64,000 bases of DNA, taken from positions 1 to 64,000 of IMG/VR virus record IMGVR_UViG_3300046096_000189, one strand, 5' to 3'. This stretch comes from a virus. The translations under genes and the position numbers were made by a program. Position 1 is the first letter of the stretch. The number at the start of each line of letters is the position of its first letter. A model generated the notes under the pieces. The model was not told where the DNA came from, searched no databases, and worked only from the letters and a program-made list of their open reading frames with translations. Positions 1 to 9,457 of this stretch are shown here, piece after piece.

Positions 1-1092
1 CATCCACCATCTCAATCCATATCCTTCCAACTCACTGATCCATTCAGGATAGACAAAGAGTTTAACAGCATAACTGTTATTAGGATTGACGGTGACTAGA
101 TCGTAAGGTTCATTGATACGTCTGTTGTCTTCACTCAGTCCGTTGTAAGCTACCTCACCAGCACCTAATTCATAGCTCAGCACCAGATTGACAGACTGAC
201 CTACTATAGTAGATACATACTGATCCAATCCAAACATTCTGAACTTGGTGCCGTCTACAGGCAGAGTCAAAGTACTGCCATCACTATAGTGAACCACACC
301 CATCATGTTCAGACTGTTCAACGGTATGTTGACAGGGAAGTTGATGACGTGATCCAGAGTAGGTGACAAGAAAGCTGTATCCAACGAGATATGGCTGATG
401 TACTTGGTAGACGCATTGATATTCCTGATGAAAGAAGATACTTCCACCATCAGTTGTCTCTTATGCACTACATGTCCAGCAGCACTGTAATAAACCACAG
501 TTACTAACTCACCATCCACCAGATTCTCTGTGGTGAAGCAAGGGGTCACTACTTTGACAGTGTGGTTTACATGACTGTCCATAGCAGCCAGCTCAAGCGG
601 TACGTTATTGGTGATCAGATTCCCACTGGAATCATACACCATACTGACCACTTTACCCATCACAGTCACATCTGTGGATCTGAAGATCTTAGCATATTGA
701 CACTGTGTTCCCGCTACCTTAAGAGCTGCATCTACTGATAACACATGAGGTGTTACAGATTTATCAATGTAAACTCTGTAGATTTCAGAAGCAGTGCCCG
801 GACCAGTACCAAATAACACATCAGTCCTTGACAAACTGAATGACATATTAGCAGGTCTGATTTCTCTCAGTGTGGGTATGAGAGTGACAGGATCCAGATG
901 GTCTACCACAAAAGCAGTGTAACTTTCTGTATCCATTACGTAGTCTTTGACTTTAGGCACATACATATTAGTGCCGGTCTCACCACGATAGACTTCATGC
1001 AAACCCCACCAACACCATCTGCTGTCTGGGTTATAAACCGGTGAGATGCCATCAGTTCCTACAATCCCTAGCAAAGCTGCATTGTTAGGCAT
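1..1092 (-). CDS. Virion structural protein, partial (C-terminus off the left edge)
   Basis: The frame is open from an ATG at 1092 to the window edge (364 codons, no stop seen), with an AAGGAG ribosome site about 8 nt upstream. The N-terminus contains WCWWGLHEVYRG, and a VDHLDPVTLIPTLREIRP segment follows, a wording I associate with phiKZ-like virion proteins. It is beta-rich with no catalytic motif that I recognise. It lies 13 nt downstream of the 863-residue gene in the same direction, so it is probably in the same late operon. The exact virion role is unknown; tail or baseplate is an inference. Confidence 0.7.
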   Translation of the reverse strand, partial: MPNNAALLGIVGTDGISPVYNPDSRWCWWGLHEVYRGETGTNMYVPKVKDYVMDTESYTAFVVDHLDPVTLIPTLREIRPANMSFSLSRTDVLFGTGPGTASEIYRVYIDKSVTPHVLSVDAALKVAGTQCQYAKIFRSTDVTVMGKVVSMVYDSSGNLITNNVPLELAAMDSHVNHTVKVVTPCFTTENLVDGELVTVVYYSAAGHVVHKRQLMVEVSSFIRNINASTKYISHISLDTAFLSPTLDHVINFPVNIPLNSLNMMGVVHYSDGSTLTLPVDGTKFRMFGLDQYVSTIVGQSVNLVLSYELGAGEVAYNGLSEDNRRINEPYDLVTVNPNNSYAVKLFVYPEWISELEGYGLRWWM

Positions 1093-1105
1093 ATTGTTAA
1101 ACTCC

Positions 1106-3697
1106 TTATAGTTCAGTGAAATTCACGAACGAGGAAAGATTAATCAGTCCATGTCCATAAAGTCGTACGACCTTGGTCAGAAATCTATACTCATAAAGAG
1201 TGAGAGTCACGACGTTGGTTAAGTTGTGTGGATGCAGGATCAGATAATCCCAGTTCAGTGAATCTCTGTAAGTGATAGGATCATACTTAAGAAGATACTC
1301 ATAAGTCTTACACACATCCATGACTTGCATATCTGTGATAGCATCCATGACGTGTGATGTGTTGATCTGTTCACTAGCTAGATCATTGATGAGGTGTGAA
1401 AAGAAAGGGCTTAGCAACTCATACTTACCAGGTATAGCTGAGATACCATTTCTGGCAGGTTGAGGCAACCTAGTCGTCATGAAGTCGGATACCTTCTTAT
1501 CTATTACCATAGACTTGTTTCTTAAGCTATAGGTGTTTTCATTCACCAATCCCTTAAGAGGCACCACGATATCTTTGATCTGGTAAGGCAATCCGTTTAA
1601 GGCTGAGGTTACGTTGATACCTAGATGCTCTTCTGAAAATACCACATCTTCAGCAGTAACTAACTTACCACCTAAGGATATTCTCATTACTTTGTCATCT
1701 CTGACATCGTATCTGTTGTTATTAGACAACACACCATGCTCAACAAACCCATAGTCTTCAATGGTATCTACAGACAGATTAGCATCACAGAACCCTGTGA
1801 ACCTTACTTTGATATCTTGTAATCCACTTCCAGACTGCTGCCTTAGATATCTCTTATTGACCAAATGAACTTCAGGGAAATCTAATACATAGTCTAAACC
1901 ACGTATCAAAGACTTACCATTCAGCCAAATGTCCAACTCACCCATAGGCACAGGTAGAGTGTAAGGTAACAAACTACCGTTTCGATTTTCTTTTTCAAAA
2001 AGTGTAAAGTGTAGATTACCAGCCACAGGTAACATACTTAAATCAAACTCTAGAAAATCGCTATCGATTCTGACCATCAGTAAATAGCCAGTGACAGGAC
2101 TGTCCCAAACCAATCTGTTGCCAGAGACATGATATTTGTCACTGCCTGTTATATCTACCCACTTTTCATCAGAGTTACCAGCTACCATGCCAGACATGTA
2201 TACTCTGTAGTTATCATAAGCAGGTAAGAGTATGTTGTCTATACCAAAGATAACGTTAGGGGTATCGCTACCTCTACCGGCGATCATTTCCACCAGCCTG
2301 GCATTGTTATTCTGACAGTAGTAATCAGTGCCTGACAGATGATAATAGCTGCCTAACAGATAGCCATCAGCATCGTACTCATAAGCTGTAGACCCTTCAG
2401 CTAATAAGTAAGGTACTGATACGTATTGTCGACCGCTTCTTAATACAGTCTTAGTAGGTGTGTTACCCACTAATTTACTTATGGAGTTGTATCCATAAGC
2501 TCTCTGTACCATATCTTGATCGACAGTATTCATGTCAGCCCTCATCAACTCTGTATAGCCACTATTCTCTAGATAAGGTGCTGTCCAGATATCTAAGCTG
2601 GACTGTAAACCCAACAGAGCCTGCACTCGTTCTTCATAACTGAGTTTAAATAGTTCAAAGATACGACTGTTCTCGTAGATCAAAGGTCTGGCATATCCAG
2701 ACTTACGTACAGTTACTTGTACGACCATGTCTGTATTATCCATAACTCCAGAGATCTCTCTCATGAATCTGAATAAATTTTCAGCCTGAGCCAGATCTAT
2801 CGCATAATCTTTATGCGTGATCATCCGATGGTGTTTAAGAAGATTCCTTGAAAAGTACAATCCTCTGTATTTATCACCAGTTCTTTTATAGATATAAACA
2901 TCTATATCATCCTGATAGTCGATCTGATCTCCGTCACCATCAAAGCTTAACAGATACTTATAGCAGCTATCTAACGTAGATGAGAAAGTGTTTAAACCAG
3001 AATAAGGAAAAGAAACCAGTGTTTTCACACTGGCGTCATATACAAATTCTACCTCATCACCAACAGTTGCGTTTAGAAGATCAATTTTATCAACCACAAA
3101 ACCATTGACATAAGACTTAACAGAACCAGTCATGGTCCTATAGTTACTTTCGTCAAACTGAAGTTGCAAGACTTCTTGGTTATTAAGTATTGTTCTGCCT
3201 GAGGTAAACAGTTTGATACTTGAACCACCAGATCTTACCGATTCAAAATAAGAGTTGCTGTAAAACCTCAGATAGATGTTATCTGTTGTGTAATTAATAG
3301 GCAGTCTTTGTGTTTCAGAGAAAACCACCAGTAAATTGTTTTCGTTGGTGTACATATACCAAGCTTTATATCTTGGTAGCTGCACGCCATTGTCATTATA
3401 GAGATCCACATGGATCTCTTGCTCGTTCATGACAGTCGAAAATGATTTCCAGGTTTCTCTGACCCAGCCAGGATCATCTGTAGTTAAACCAAGCACCTCA
3501 GGTTTTACCTGACCTACCTGGTAAACATGCATCTTAACAGAAGACACAGGAAACGTCACATATCTTCCCATGAAGTACATGCGATTCAGTTCACCTGTGG
3601 GCTTGCTGATCCTAGCTGGTTTAAACACGTAACTGTTATCTTGTCTGGGTGTGCACCAGACATTTTTAATCGCGTGGTCTACCAGGTGGTTAAACAT
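1106..3697 (-). CDS. Large virion structural protein (tail/baseplate class), function unknown
   Basis: About 863 residues. The frame also allows a TTG at 3706, but the ATG at 3697 is preferred; it begins immediately after the TAA of the upstream gene (stop 3699-3701), suggesting translational coupling. The sequence is beta-strand rich with many Tyr/Asp/Asn, has no membrane segment or signal peptide, and shows no enzyme motif. Its position between a partial structural gene and the gene beside the sheath suggests a virion part, possibly baseplate. I do not recognise a family from sequence alone. Confidence 0.75.
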   Translation of the reverse strand: MFNHLVDHAIKNVWCTPRQDNSYVFKPARISKPTGELNRMYFMGRYVTFPVSSVKMHVYQVGQVKPEVLGLTTDDPGWVRETWKSFSTVMNEQEIHVDLYNDNGVQLPRYKAWYMYTNENNLLVVFSETQRLPINYTTDNIYLRFYSNSYFESVRSGGSSIKLFTSGRTILNNQEVLQLQFDESNYRTMTGSVKSYVNGFVVDKIDLLNATVGDEVEFVYDASVKTLVSFPYSGLNTFSSTLDSCYKYLLSFDGDGDQIDYQDDIDVYIYKRTGDKYRGLYFSRNLLKHHRMITHKDYAIDLAQAENLFRFMREISGVMDNTDMVVQVTVRKSGYARPLIYENSRIFELFKLSYEERVQALLGLQSSLDIWTAPYLENSGYTELMRADMNTVDQDMVQRAYGYNSISKLVGNTPTKTVLRSGRQYVSVPYLLAEGSTAYEYDADGYLLGSYYHLSGTDYYCQNNNARLVEMIAGRGSDTPNVIFGIDNILLPAYDNYRVYMSGMVAGNSDEKWVDITGSDKYHVSGNRLVWDSPVTGYLLMVRIDSDFLEFDLSMLPVAGNLHFTLFEKENRNGSLLPYTLPVPMGELDIWLNGKSLIRGLDYVLDFPEVHLVNKRYLRQQSGSGLQDIKVRFTGFCDANLSVDTIEDYGFVEHGVLSNNNRYDVRDDKVMRISLGGKLVTAEDVVFSEEHLGINVTSALNGLPYQIKDIVVPLKGLVNENTYSLRNKSMVIDKKVSDFMTTRLPQPARNGISAIPGKYELLSPFFSHLINDLASEQINTSHVMDAITDMQVMDVCKTYEYLLKYDPITYRDSLNWDYLILHPHNLTNVVTLTLYEYRFLTKVVRLYGHGLINLSSFVNFTEL

Positions 3698-3698
3698 T

Positions 3699-4676
3699 TT
3701 ATTCAAAGTCCCGTATTACAAATTCTTCAATAGCCACGGTATGGGATTTAACAAGAGAGGTATAACTCATCATAAACTGATCAGCCACACCACGCTTACC
3801 TAACCGTTCAGCTGTTTTGAAAACTGTGCTGGATTTAAATGTCTTTTCAGAAAGGGCTGTGAACACTAAAGCTGTCCAGGTAGGTGGATGCTCTAAAGAA
3901 ACACTGATGATTTCTTTGGCATTTGTGCCGTACCAGCTGTTGGCCATGATGTTAAGTAATAGAGCGGAGTTAAATTTCTCCAGTCTCACATTCTCAACCA
4001 CCTTAGGAACATTAGCGCAGAACTCATTCAAATCCTTGACAGAGTCTATTTTATCTAAAATACTGTAGACATATTCAGCCCTAATTTTACCGGATCTGAT
4101 AATATGGACAACAATCTTTTGTTTGTCATCGTCTGATAAAGTTTCGGAATCTAGAAAGAGACTATAATAATAGATCTCCGCCAAGACGCCAATCGTGATC
4201 AGGTCGTTAAAGTCGAGAGCAAAAGCTCTGCTAATTGTTTCGCTGATAACAGATGAGAAGACGCCTGCTGAGAAAGACAAGTTATTTTTAAGAACCTGTG
4301 GGCCTTCATTCAACCAAATGAGGTTCAGCATAGCTCTGCTTTTAGCAAAGTTAAAATCGGTTCTGTTCTTAACCAAGTCCTCGATCTTAGCGTCCCAGGA
4401 CCATTTACCAAGAAACAGCCTCATATCCGTTACCAAAAAGTTTTTTCCTTGGAAATTATTTATTGTTATCGGATGAGTGAATAGCGGTATGTCGACTTCA
4501 CTTGAAAATTTTCCGGTGATGAAAACAGCTCGATACTCTCCGTTATCGACAAGACCTAGATTTTCGTTTTGAAGTCCTTGATCTTTGATCAGGGCTTCTT
4601 TAATGGAGACTTCGAGTTGTCGTGTTGGATACATCGATCCGATCGAAGTCATGTAAGCATCTTTGTATATCGACAT
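3699..4676 (-). CDS. Conserved hypothetical protein divergent from the tail sheath
   Basis: 325 residues, ATG at 4676 with AAGG about 8 nt upstream. It starts 48 nt from the oppositely oriented tail sheath gene, so the two share a divergent regulatory gap. It begins MSIYKDAYMTSIGSMYPTRQ and is mixed alpha/beta, with alpha-helical segments in the C-terminal half. In phiKZ-like phages the gene beside the sheath is usually a virion protein, so a neck or tail-completion role is possible but unproven. Confidence 0.7.
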   Translation of the reverse strand: MSIYKDAYMTSIGSMYPTRQLEVSIKEALIKDQGLQNENLGLVDNGEYRAVFITGKFSSEVDIPLFTHPITINNFQGKNFLVTDMRLFLGKWSWDAKIEDLVKNRTDFNFAKSRAMLNLIWLNEGPQVLKNNLSFSAGVFSSVISETISRAFALDFNDLITIGVLAEIYYYSLFLDSETLSDDDKQKIVVHIIRSGKIRAEYVYSILDKIDSVKDLNEFCANVPKVVENVRLEKFNSALLLNIMANSWYGTNAKEIISVSLEHPPTWTALVFTALSEKTFKSSTVFKTAERLGKRGVADQFMMSYTSLVKSHTVAIEEFVIRDFE

Positions 4677-4723
4677 GACGAAACCTTTGTGATTTTTTAG
4701 GAAACCTAGCTGAAGAGGAAATT

Positions 4724-6808
4724 ATGGCAAATCAAATTGTCAATGCAGCACCGATGGTGGTGGAGTACGGCACTCAAGACTTGAGCACTCGTCAGCCCCC
4801 TCGGGTACCGGAAGCAATTCCACAACATCTACCAAAGTTCTACCTGTTTACCCAGAAGGGACCCAAGGCTCCGCAACTTTGTTCTGGAGCTGAACGCGAC
4901 CGTCTTTTCGGTTCTGCGTCTTTTGATTACAGAGGTAAATTCTCTAATCACCAGACGGTTTTTGCTAACTTAGCCAATGCTCAGGGTAATGCCTGCATGA
5001 TCCAACGTCTGTTCCCAACAGACATGGGTCCTAAGTCTAACATCATCGCATGGCTTGACGTTCTTCCCACCACCGTAGATTTGTACCGTCGGAATTCCGA
5101 TGGTTCTATTTATCTGGATGCGTTGAACCAACCTGAAGTGATCGGTACCACCACCGGTCACAAAGTAAAATGGGTTTTCACTAACCGCACTACAGTTGCA
5201 GATCAAACCACTCAGTTTGGTTTGGCTACTATTTCTGCTGGTGACCAGATTGATGTGACGGCTGGTGTGCAGTCTCAGCGTTACCCTATGTTTGAACTGG
5301 AAGTCTCCAGCGAAGGCGAATGGGGTAATAACTCTGGTCTGCGTCTGTGGGCACCTACTGTTAAAACAGTGTCGGCTATGCCTAACAAGATGATGGTGGC
5401 TGAGAAAGCTTATCCATATTACATCTCTGTGGTTGAGCGTGCTGATGCACAATCTTCTGCTGCTGTGGTGCCTACGTTGTTTGGTGAGCAGCGTTTGATG
5501 GTTACTCTTAAAGAGAACGTTATCGATCCACTGACCGATCGGTCTATGAATCTGAACGAAGTCTTCCTGAATAGCTATCAGAATCTGACTGACGCACGTT
5601 ACCCTAAGCTGTTTGGTAACTTTGGTAAGCTTCATATTTACCAAGCCAACTTAGAGTTACTGTTGGGTCAATTCCACGCTGCTGAAGTAGCCCACATTGA
5701 TGGTTTCAGTGATTTTACAGCAAATACTGCAGACAAACATCTGTTCAACATTGTGTCTGGTGTTTCTAGCCAGAACGTGAAATACCACAGCTTCACTTTC
5801 ATCGACGACACTTCTTCGACTCGTTTGTCTGAAGTGACCAACGTCTATGCCAAAGGTGGTTCTGACGGCACAATGAACAACACAGTACACGCAGCTCTGA
5901 CTTCTGCTGAAGCTCTTCGGTATCTGAATCCCAACGATGAGTTGATGGATCTGGCTTACCATGTTGAATCTATTGTCTATGACTCCGGATTCCCGCTTCA
6001 GACCAAGAAAGATCTTTGCTCTATCATGGCTGTCCGTAAGGATACGTTTGTTGCTGTTGGTACACATACCGCTGGTGAACGTGCTCTGACTCAGTCTGAA
6101 GAACAATCTGTGGCTATTGCTTTGCGCACTCACATGCAGATGTATCCTGAATCTGATTACTTCGGCACTCCTGTGTCCCGTGGTATGATCATGGGTTGTT
6201 CTGGTGTTCTGCGTAACAGTCAGTACACCGATCGCTTGCCTATGACTGGTGAGATATTGATCAAGTCTGCTAAGTACATGGGTGCTGCCGACGGTCGTTG
6301 GAAGAACGGCTTCCATTTCGATGGAGCGCCTGGTTCTGTTATTGATAACTTCACCGATATCAACATCACCTGGGTATCTGCTTCTGTTCGGAATCGTTTC
6401 TGGGATGTGGGTCTGAACTGGGTTCTGACTTATGATCGTAGCTCGTACTTCTTCCCTGCGCTGAAGACCGTTTACGATAACGATACTTCTGTGCTGAACA
6501 GCTACTTCACGGCTATGGCCTGCGCCCAGCTGAATAAAGTCGCTAACAGCGTGTGGCGTCAGTTCAGTGGTGTGAGTCACTTGACCAACACACAGTTGGC
6601 TTCTCGTGTTAACGACGCTGTGACTGCACGGGTGCAAGGTAAGTTTGACGGACGGTTTGTGATTCAACCCGATGCGTTGTTCACCGACATGGATGAGGTT
6701 CGCGGGTTCTCTTGGACTCTGCCTATCAAGCTGTACGCTCCATCCATGAAGACTGTCATGACTACCTATGTCCAAGCTTATCGCATCAGCGATTTGCCTG
6801 CGGCCTGA
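4724..6808 (+). CDS. Contractile tail sheath protein (phiKZ gp29-like)
   Basis: 694 residues, close to the roughly 700-residue sheath of phiKZ-like phages. The N-terminus reads NAAPMVVEYGTQDLSTR, which resembles the phiKZ sheath start, and the C-terminal part (FSWTLPIKLYAPSMKTVM) fits the sheath domain that contacts the tube. The ribosome site GAGGAAATT precedes the ATG. It is followed 63 nt later by the tube gene, the classic sheath-tube pair. Codon use favours GC-rich, well-translated codons compared with neighbours, as expected of an abundant virion protein. The protein polymerises around the tail tube and contracts on infection. Confidence 0.93.
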   Translation: MANQIVNAAPMVVEYGTQDLSTRQPPRVPEAIPQHLPKFYLFTQKGPKAPQLCSGAERDRLFGSASFDYRGKFSNHQTVFANLANAQGNACMIQRLFPTDMGPKSNIIAWLDVLPTTVDLYRRNSDGSIYLDALNQPEVIGTTTGHKVKWVFTNRTTVADQTTQFGLATISAGDQIDVTAGVQSQRYPMFELEVSSEGEWGNNSGLRLWAPTVKTVSAMPNKMMVAEKAYPYYISVVERADAQSSAAVVPTLFGEQRLMVTLKENVIDPLTDRSMNLNEVFLNSYQNLTDARYPKLFGNFGKLHIYQANLELLLGQFHAAEVAHIDGFSDFTANTADKHLFNIVSGVSSQNVKYHSFTFIDDTSSTRLSEVTNVYAKGGSDGTMNNTVHAALTSAEALRYLNPNDELMDLAYHVESIVYDSGFPLQTKKDLCSIMAVRKDTFVAVGTHTAGERALTQSEEQSVAIALRTHMQMYPESDYFGTPVSRGMIMGCSGVLRNSQYTDRLPMTGEILIKSAKYMGAADGRWKNGFHFDGAPGSVIDNFTDINITWVSASVRNRFWDVGLNWVLTYDRSSYFFPALKTVYDNDTSVLNSYFTAMACAQLNKVANSVWRQFSGVSHLTNTQLASRVNDAVTARVQGKFDGRFVIQPDALFTDMDEVRGFSWTLPIKLYAPSMKTVMTTYVQAYRISDLPAA

Positions 6809-6820
6809 TCCATGACCATG

Positions 6821-6844
6821 AGGGAGAGCTTGAACACTCTCCCT
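6821..6844 (+). terminator. Hairpin between sheath and tube genes (attenuator-like)
   Basis: A stem AGGGAGAG / CTCTCCCT lies in the 63-nt gap between sheath and tube. No T-run follows, so it may stabilise the upstream mRNA end or attenuate rather than fully terminate. The tube ribosome site CAGGAG lies just downstream. Confidence 0.5.
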
Positions 6845-6871
6845 CTCTGAACAAAAAACAGGAGTTAAAAT

Positions 6872-7735
6872 ATGTCTCGTATTACAGAAGCTTTGCTTGA
6901 TCAAAAAGCCTTCGGTAAGAATGCCAATCAGTACATGCTGGATCCGGTCCACGGTGGTCAGTTTGGCTGGGCGCCTAACTTAACCGAGTGGGTCAGTAAC
7001 CAAGCTTACGTTCGTCGTAATCTGGTTTGCATTCTATTGGAATCGCCACGGTTCTTCCAACTGATGCCTGAACCACAGAAATGGGTAGACACCCTGAAGT
7101 CTTTGTTTGAACTACACGCGCGTTCTATCGAAGGTTTCAACGGTGCTCTTACTGTTGAAACGGATGCGCATCCTGTGGGTGGTGCTGGTGAGATGCAAGA
7201 CGAAGTGACTAACGTCACTCGTGCTCGTACCGAACCTTCGTTCACGTTTATGGAAAAAGCTGGTATGCCTATCCAGACTTTCCTGTATAACTGGATTACC
7301 TACGGTTTGATGGATCCTGATACCAAGTACGCCATGGTGGGTACTTTGGGTGGTGAACGTCCTACCGACATGCTGCCTGACTGGTATTCTGCAAGCTGTT
7401 TGTTCTTTGAACCAGATCCTACGCATCGTCGTGTGGTCAAGTCGTGGGTTACCACGAACATGTTCCCTAAGGAAACTGGTGCTATTGAAGGCAAGCGCGA
7501 TCTGACTGCTGCAAGTGAAACATTGACTTTGACAATCCCTTTCACCGGTATCTCTCAGTTCAACTTGGGCACCAACAAGTTTGCTCAGTCTATCCTTGAT
7601 AAGATCAATCTGACTAACGCTAACCCATATCTGCGTCCTTCCTTCATTCAGAAGATGGATTCTAACATCAGTGAAACTTCTGAAGGTTACTTCAAGGGTA
7701 CTGATGATCTTAGCAAGTCTGCTATCATTTCCTAA
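6872..7735 (+). CDS. Tail tube protein (phiKZ gp30-like)
   Basis: 287 residues, CAGGAG ribosome site then ATG. Its place directly after the sheath and its length fit the phiKZ-like tail tube. It should form the inner hexameric tube through which DNA passes and which the sheath drives into the cell. No enzymatic motif is seen. Codon use matches that of the sheath, consistent with high expression. The gene ends 14 nt before a strong hairpin terminator. Confidence 0.85.
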   Translation: MSRITEALLDQKAFGKNANQYMLDPVHGGQFGWAPNLTEWVSNQAYVRRNLVCILLESPRFFQLMPEPQKWVDTLKSLFELHARSIEGFNGALTVETDAHPVGGAGEMQDEVTNVTRARTEPSFTFMEKAGMPIQTFLYNWITYGLMDPDTKYAMVGTLGGERPTDMLPDWYSASCLFFEPDPTHRRVVKSWVTTNMFPKETGAIEGKRDLTAASETLTLTIPFTGISQFNLGTNKFAQSILDKINLTNANPYLRPSFIQKMDSNISETSEGYFKGTDDLSKSAIIS

Positions 7736-7748
7736 TCCTCAGCTAGGA

Positions 7749-7787
7749 CCACTCTCCTCTAGACCTTCGGGTCTAGAGGGGTAGTGG
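7749..7787 (+). terminator. Intrinsic terminator after the tail tube gene
   Basis: A long stem built on CCTCTAGAC / GTCTAGAGG with a CTTCGG-type tetraloop is followed by TTTTTCC on the plus strand. It ends the sheath-tube transcript. Confidence 0.85.
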
Positions 7788-7798
7788 ATTTTTCCTGA

Positions 7799-7826
7799 AA
7801 AAAAAAATACCAGACAGAAGTCTGGC
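7799..7826 (-). terminator. Intrinsic terminator of the 157-residue early gene
   Basis: On the minus strand GCCAGAC TTCT GTCTGG is followed by TA and about ten T, directly after the stop of the minus-strand gene at 7834. Confidence 0.85.
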
Positions 7827-7833
7827 ATCTTGT

Positions 7834-8307
7834 TTACTTACCAAAGGCTTCTTGCGCCAATGAATTCAGCTCCTGACGGGCTTTCTTCAGCTCACCAGAG
7901 TTCTTACCACCGCGCACCTCGAAGGTGGTTGTGGCAACGCCGAACTTCGTGATCTTATTTGGCTCGCCTTCTTTTGCCAAAGAGTTAGTGTACTCCTTGG
8001 TACGGTCAAATGCCACTGTCATTTTGTTGACCCCCATGTCAAGCTCAACAGAGGTCTTTTCCAGACCTTTGCTTTTCTTCATGGCTTCGACAGACAACTT
8101 ACCAAAGGCATATGTGCCTGCGGCGACGTAGTCGGCATCATAGCCGTTGACCGTCTTCACGGTCTCCATGGTGATGCCTTCGGGCAAGTTGCTGCCATAG
8201 ACATCACCTTCACTGGTGCCGATGCCAGTCGCTTTATCCAGCTTGATGCTGGATTCGATTTGCGCAGCCAGTGTCAACACGCGTTCTTTGAGTTTGGATT
8301 CAGACAT
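7834..8307 (-). CDS. Small soluble protein of unknown function in an early-type cassette
   Basis: 157 residues, ATG at 8307 with AAGGAATAAAA upstream. It is rich in Lys, Glu, Ala and Gly, begins MSESKLKERVLTLAAQIESS, and has no membrane segment. Its DNA is noticeably more GC-rich than the flanking structural genes. It is preceded by a 200-nt leader starting at a promoter/leader repeat shared with cassettes near 44.9 and 48.9 kb. That context suggests an early, host-directed or infection-establishing protein, but no family is recognised. Confidence 0.8.
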   Translation of the reverse strand: MSESKLKERVLTLAAQIESSIKLDKATGIGTSEGDVYGSNLPEGITMETVKTVNGYDADYVAAGTYAFGKLSVEAMKKSKGLEKTSVELDMGVNKMTVAFDRTKEYTNSLAKEGEPNKITKFGVATTTFEVRGGKNSGELKKARQELNSLAQEAFGK

Positions 8308-8452
8308 TTTTATTCCTTAAATGGTTGGTAAAATACAACTTTTGCAAAAGTGACTGATATAGTCAAGTAAAGTTTAAGTAGCCGACTTACTCTACAAAGG
8401 CCATTTAAAACCAGTCATAGAGAATAGGGTTCGGAATAAAAAAAATAAACCC

Positions 8453-8522
8453 CAGCCGATAGCTAGATCAAAAGCAATCTATTAAACTACAGCTATGTAT
8501 CAACTAGAATATATGTGATTAA
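8453..8522 (-). promoter_or_regulatory. Early-type promoter and conserved leader, copy 1
   Basis: Read on the minus strand, a CACATATATTCTAGTTGA box is followed by a leader containing GTAGTTTAATAGATTGC and TTTTGATCTAGCTATC. The same leader recurs at 44.8 and 48.8 kb. The box resembles the AT-rich phiKZ early promoter (TATATTAC). It drives the 157-residue gene with a leader of about 200 nt. The rest of the gap 8308-8590 holds no gene that I can see. Confidence 0.6.
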
Positions 8523-8542
8523 AATTTTTTACATGCATAAAT

Positions 8543-8580
8543 ATCTATACACCCGAGCCATATAGGCCGGGTGTATAGAT
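8543..8580 (-). terminator. Hairpin terminator after the 257-residue gene
   Basis: A near-perfect inverted repeat, ATCTATACACCCG / CGGGTGTATAGAT, lies just after the minus-strand stop at 8591. It separates that operon from the early promoter. Confidence 0.75.
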
Positions 8581-8590
8581 AAATGTTTGT

Positions 8591-9364
8591 TTACCAACGA
8601 GAGAACGTTGGAAGGGTAACTACTTTAAGACCAGAAGGGTTTGTATTCTTAACAGCTTCGTAAGCTTCTTTAGCCAAAGCCAAAGAAGATTCAGTAGCTA
8701 CTAAAGACCCCATGCTTGTAGCAAGTTTCTCAAGCTGACTTACTTTAACTTCTTGCTCAGCCATGCATTCTAACACAGGGCTGTATGTTTTCTTAGCTAA
8801 GGATAAACCTGGTTCCACCACGTTATCCCAAGTGACGATTTGTTCAAGCACACGATGAGTTGTGCCTTTAAACATAAAGTCTCTTGTTAAAGCTCTGATA
8901 GAAAAGCAAACTTCTTCCTCAGGATTATTTAAAGAAGCTTCCAAAGATGTAGCATGAGGACCAGCTGGTTTCACTCTAGCCATGATAGCTATCAGATCTT
9001 TGTTGCTAAACTTAGGATTTCTTCTTCCGAAATCTTCATCTAACCAAATCTCAGAAAAGTGACAAACCACATTGGTCTCTTCTATAGTCAGTATCCTGTT
9101 CAGGTAGTCATCCATAGACATACCAGGTGATCTCTTAGGATGACCTGATTCACCTTTAAGACATCCTGATTTAACTCTACGCATAAAGATGCTGCTAGTC
9201 TCAAATAGCTTCTTAGCACCATCTGCTGTATAGAACTGACCTACGCTGTTAAACACGTTAAGACCACCTACAGGCAGTGTATAGTATCCTGCACTGTCAG
9301 GTTTCAATAACCCTTTTTTACCAGTGCCCTCAAGCCTGGTAGATGTAAATTTGATTTGTCCCAT
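8591..9364 (-). CDS. Conserved hypothetical protein, probably virion-associated
   Basis: The open frame extends to 9397, but the ATG at 9364 (MGQIKFTST) has a GAGG site at good spacing and gives 257 residues, so it is chosen. The middle region is basic and Ser/Gly-rich; the C-terminal third is helical. No catalytic motif or membrane segment is visible. It lies in a minus-strand run of structural-type genes and its coding sequence is AT-richer than the adjacent early cassette. Function is unknown. Confidence 0.65.
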   Translation of the reverse strand: MGQIKFTSTRLEGTGKKGLLKPDSAGYYTLPVGGLNVFNSVGQFYTADGAKKLFETSSIFMRRVKSGCLKGESGHPKRSPGMSMDDYLNRILTIEETNVVCHFSEIWLDEDFGRRNPKFSNKDLIAIMARVKPAGPHATSLEASLNNPEEEVCFSIRALTRDFMFKGTTHRVLEQIVTWDNVVEPGLSLAKKTYSPVLECMAEQEVKVSQLEKLATSMGSLVATESSLALAKEAYEAVKNTNPSGLKVVTLPTFSRW

Positions 9365-9427
9365 GCCTGCCTCAATATAGAGTAAAAGTAACTGCAACCA
9401 CTGTATTTAATTAAAAGAACATAAGAA

Positions 9428-9455
9428 CTATCTGGAACCTTGCGGCTCCAGATAG
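9428..9455 (-). terminator. Hairpin terminator after the 237-residue gene
   Basis: CTATCTGGA / TCCAGATAG stem with a short loop, immediately after the minus-strand stop at 9458. Confidence 0.75.
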
Positions 9456-9457
9456 AC

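Noticed and set aside
4970-5644. 224-residue minus-strand frame inside the sheath gene
   Set aside because: Mirror frame of a strongly coding plus-strand gene; no ribosome site or recognisable domain.
5657-6952. 431-residue minus-strand open frame opposite the sheath
   Set aside because: It is antisense to the sheath and tube genes, has His/Arg/Thr-biased composition typical of mirror frames, lacks a ribosome site and overlaps genes of certain identity.
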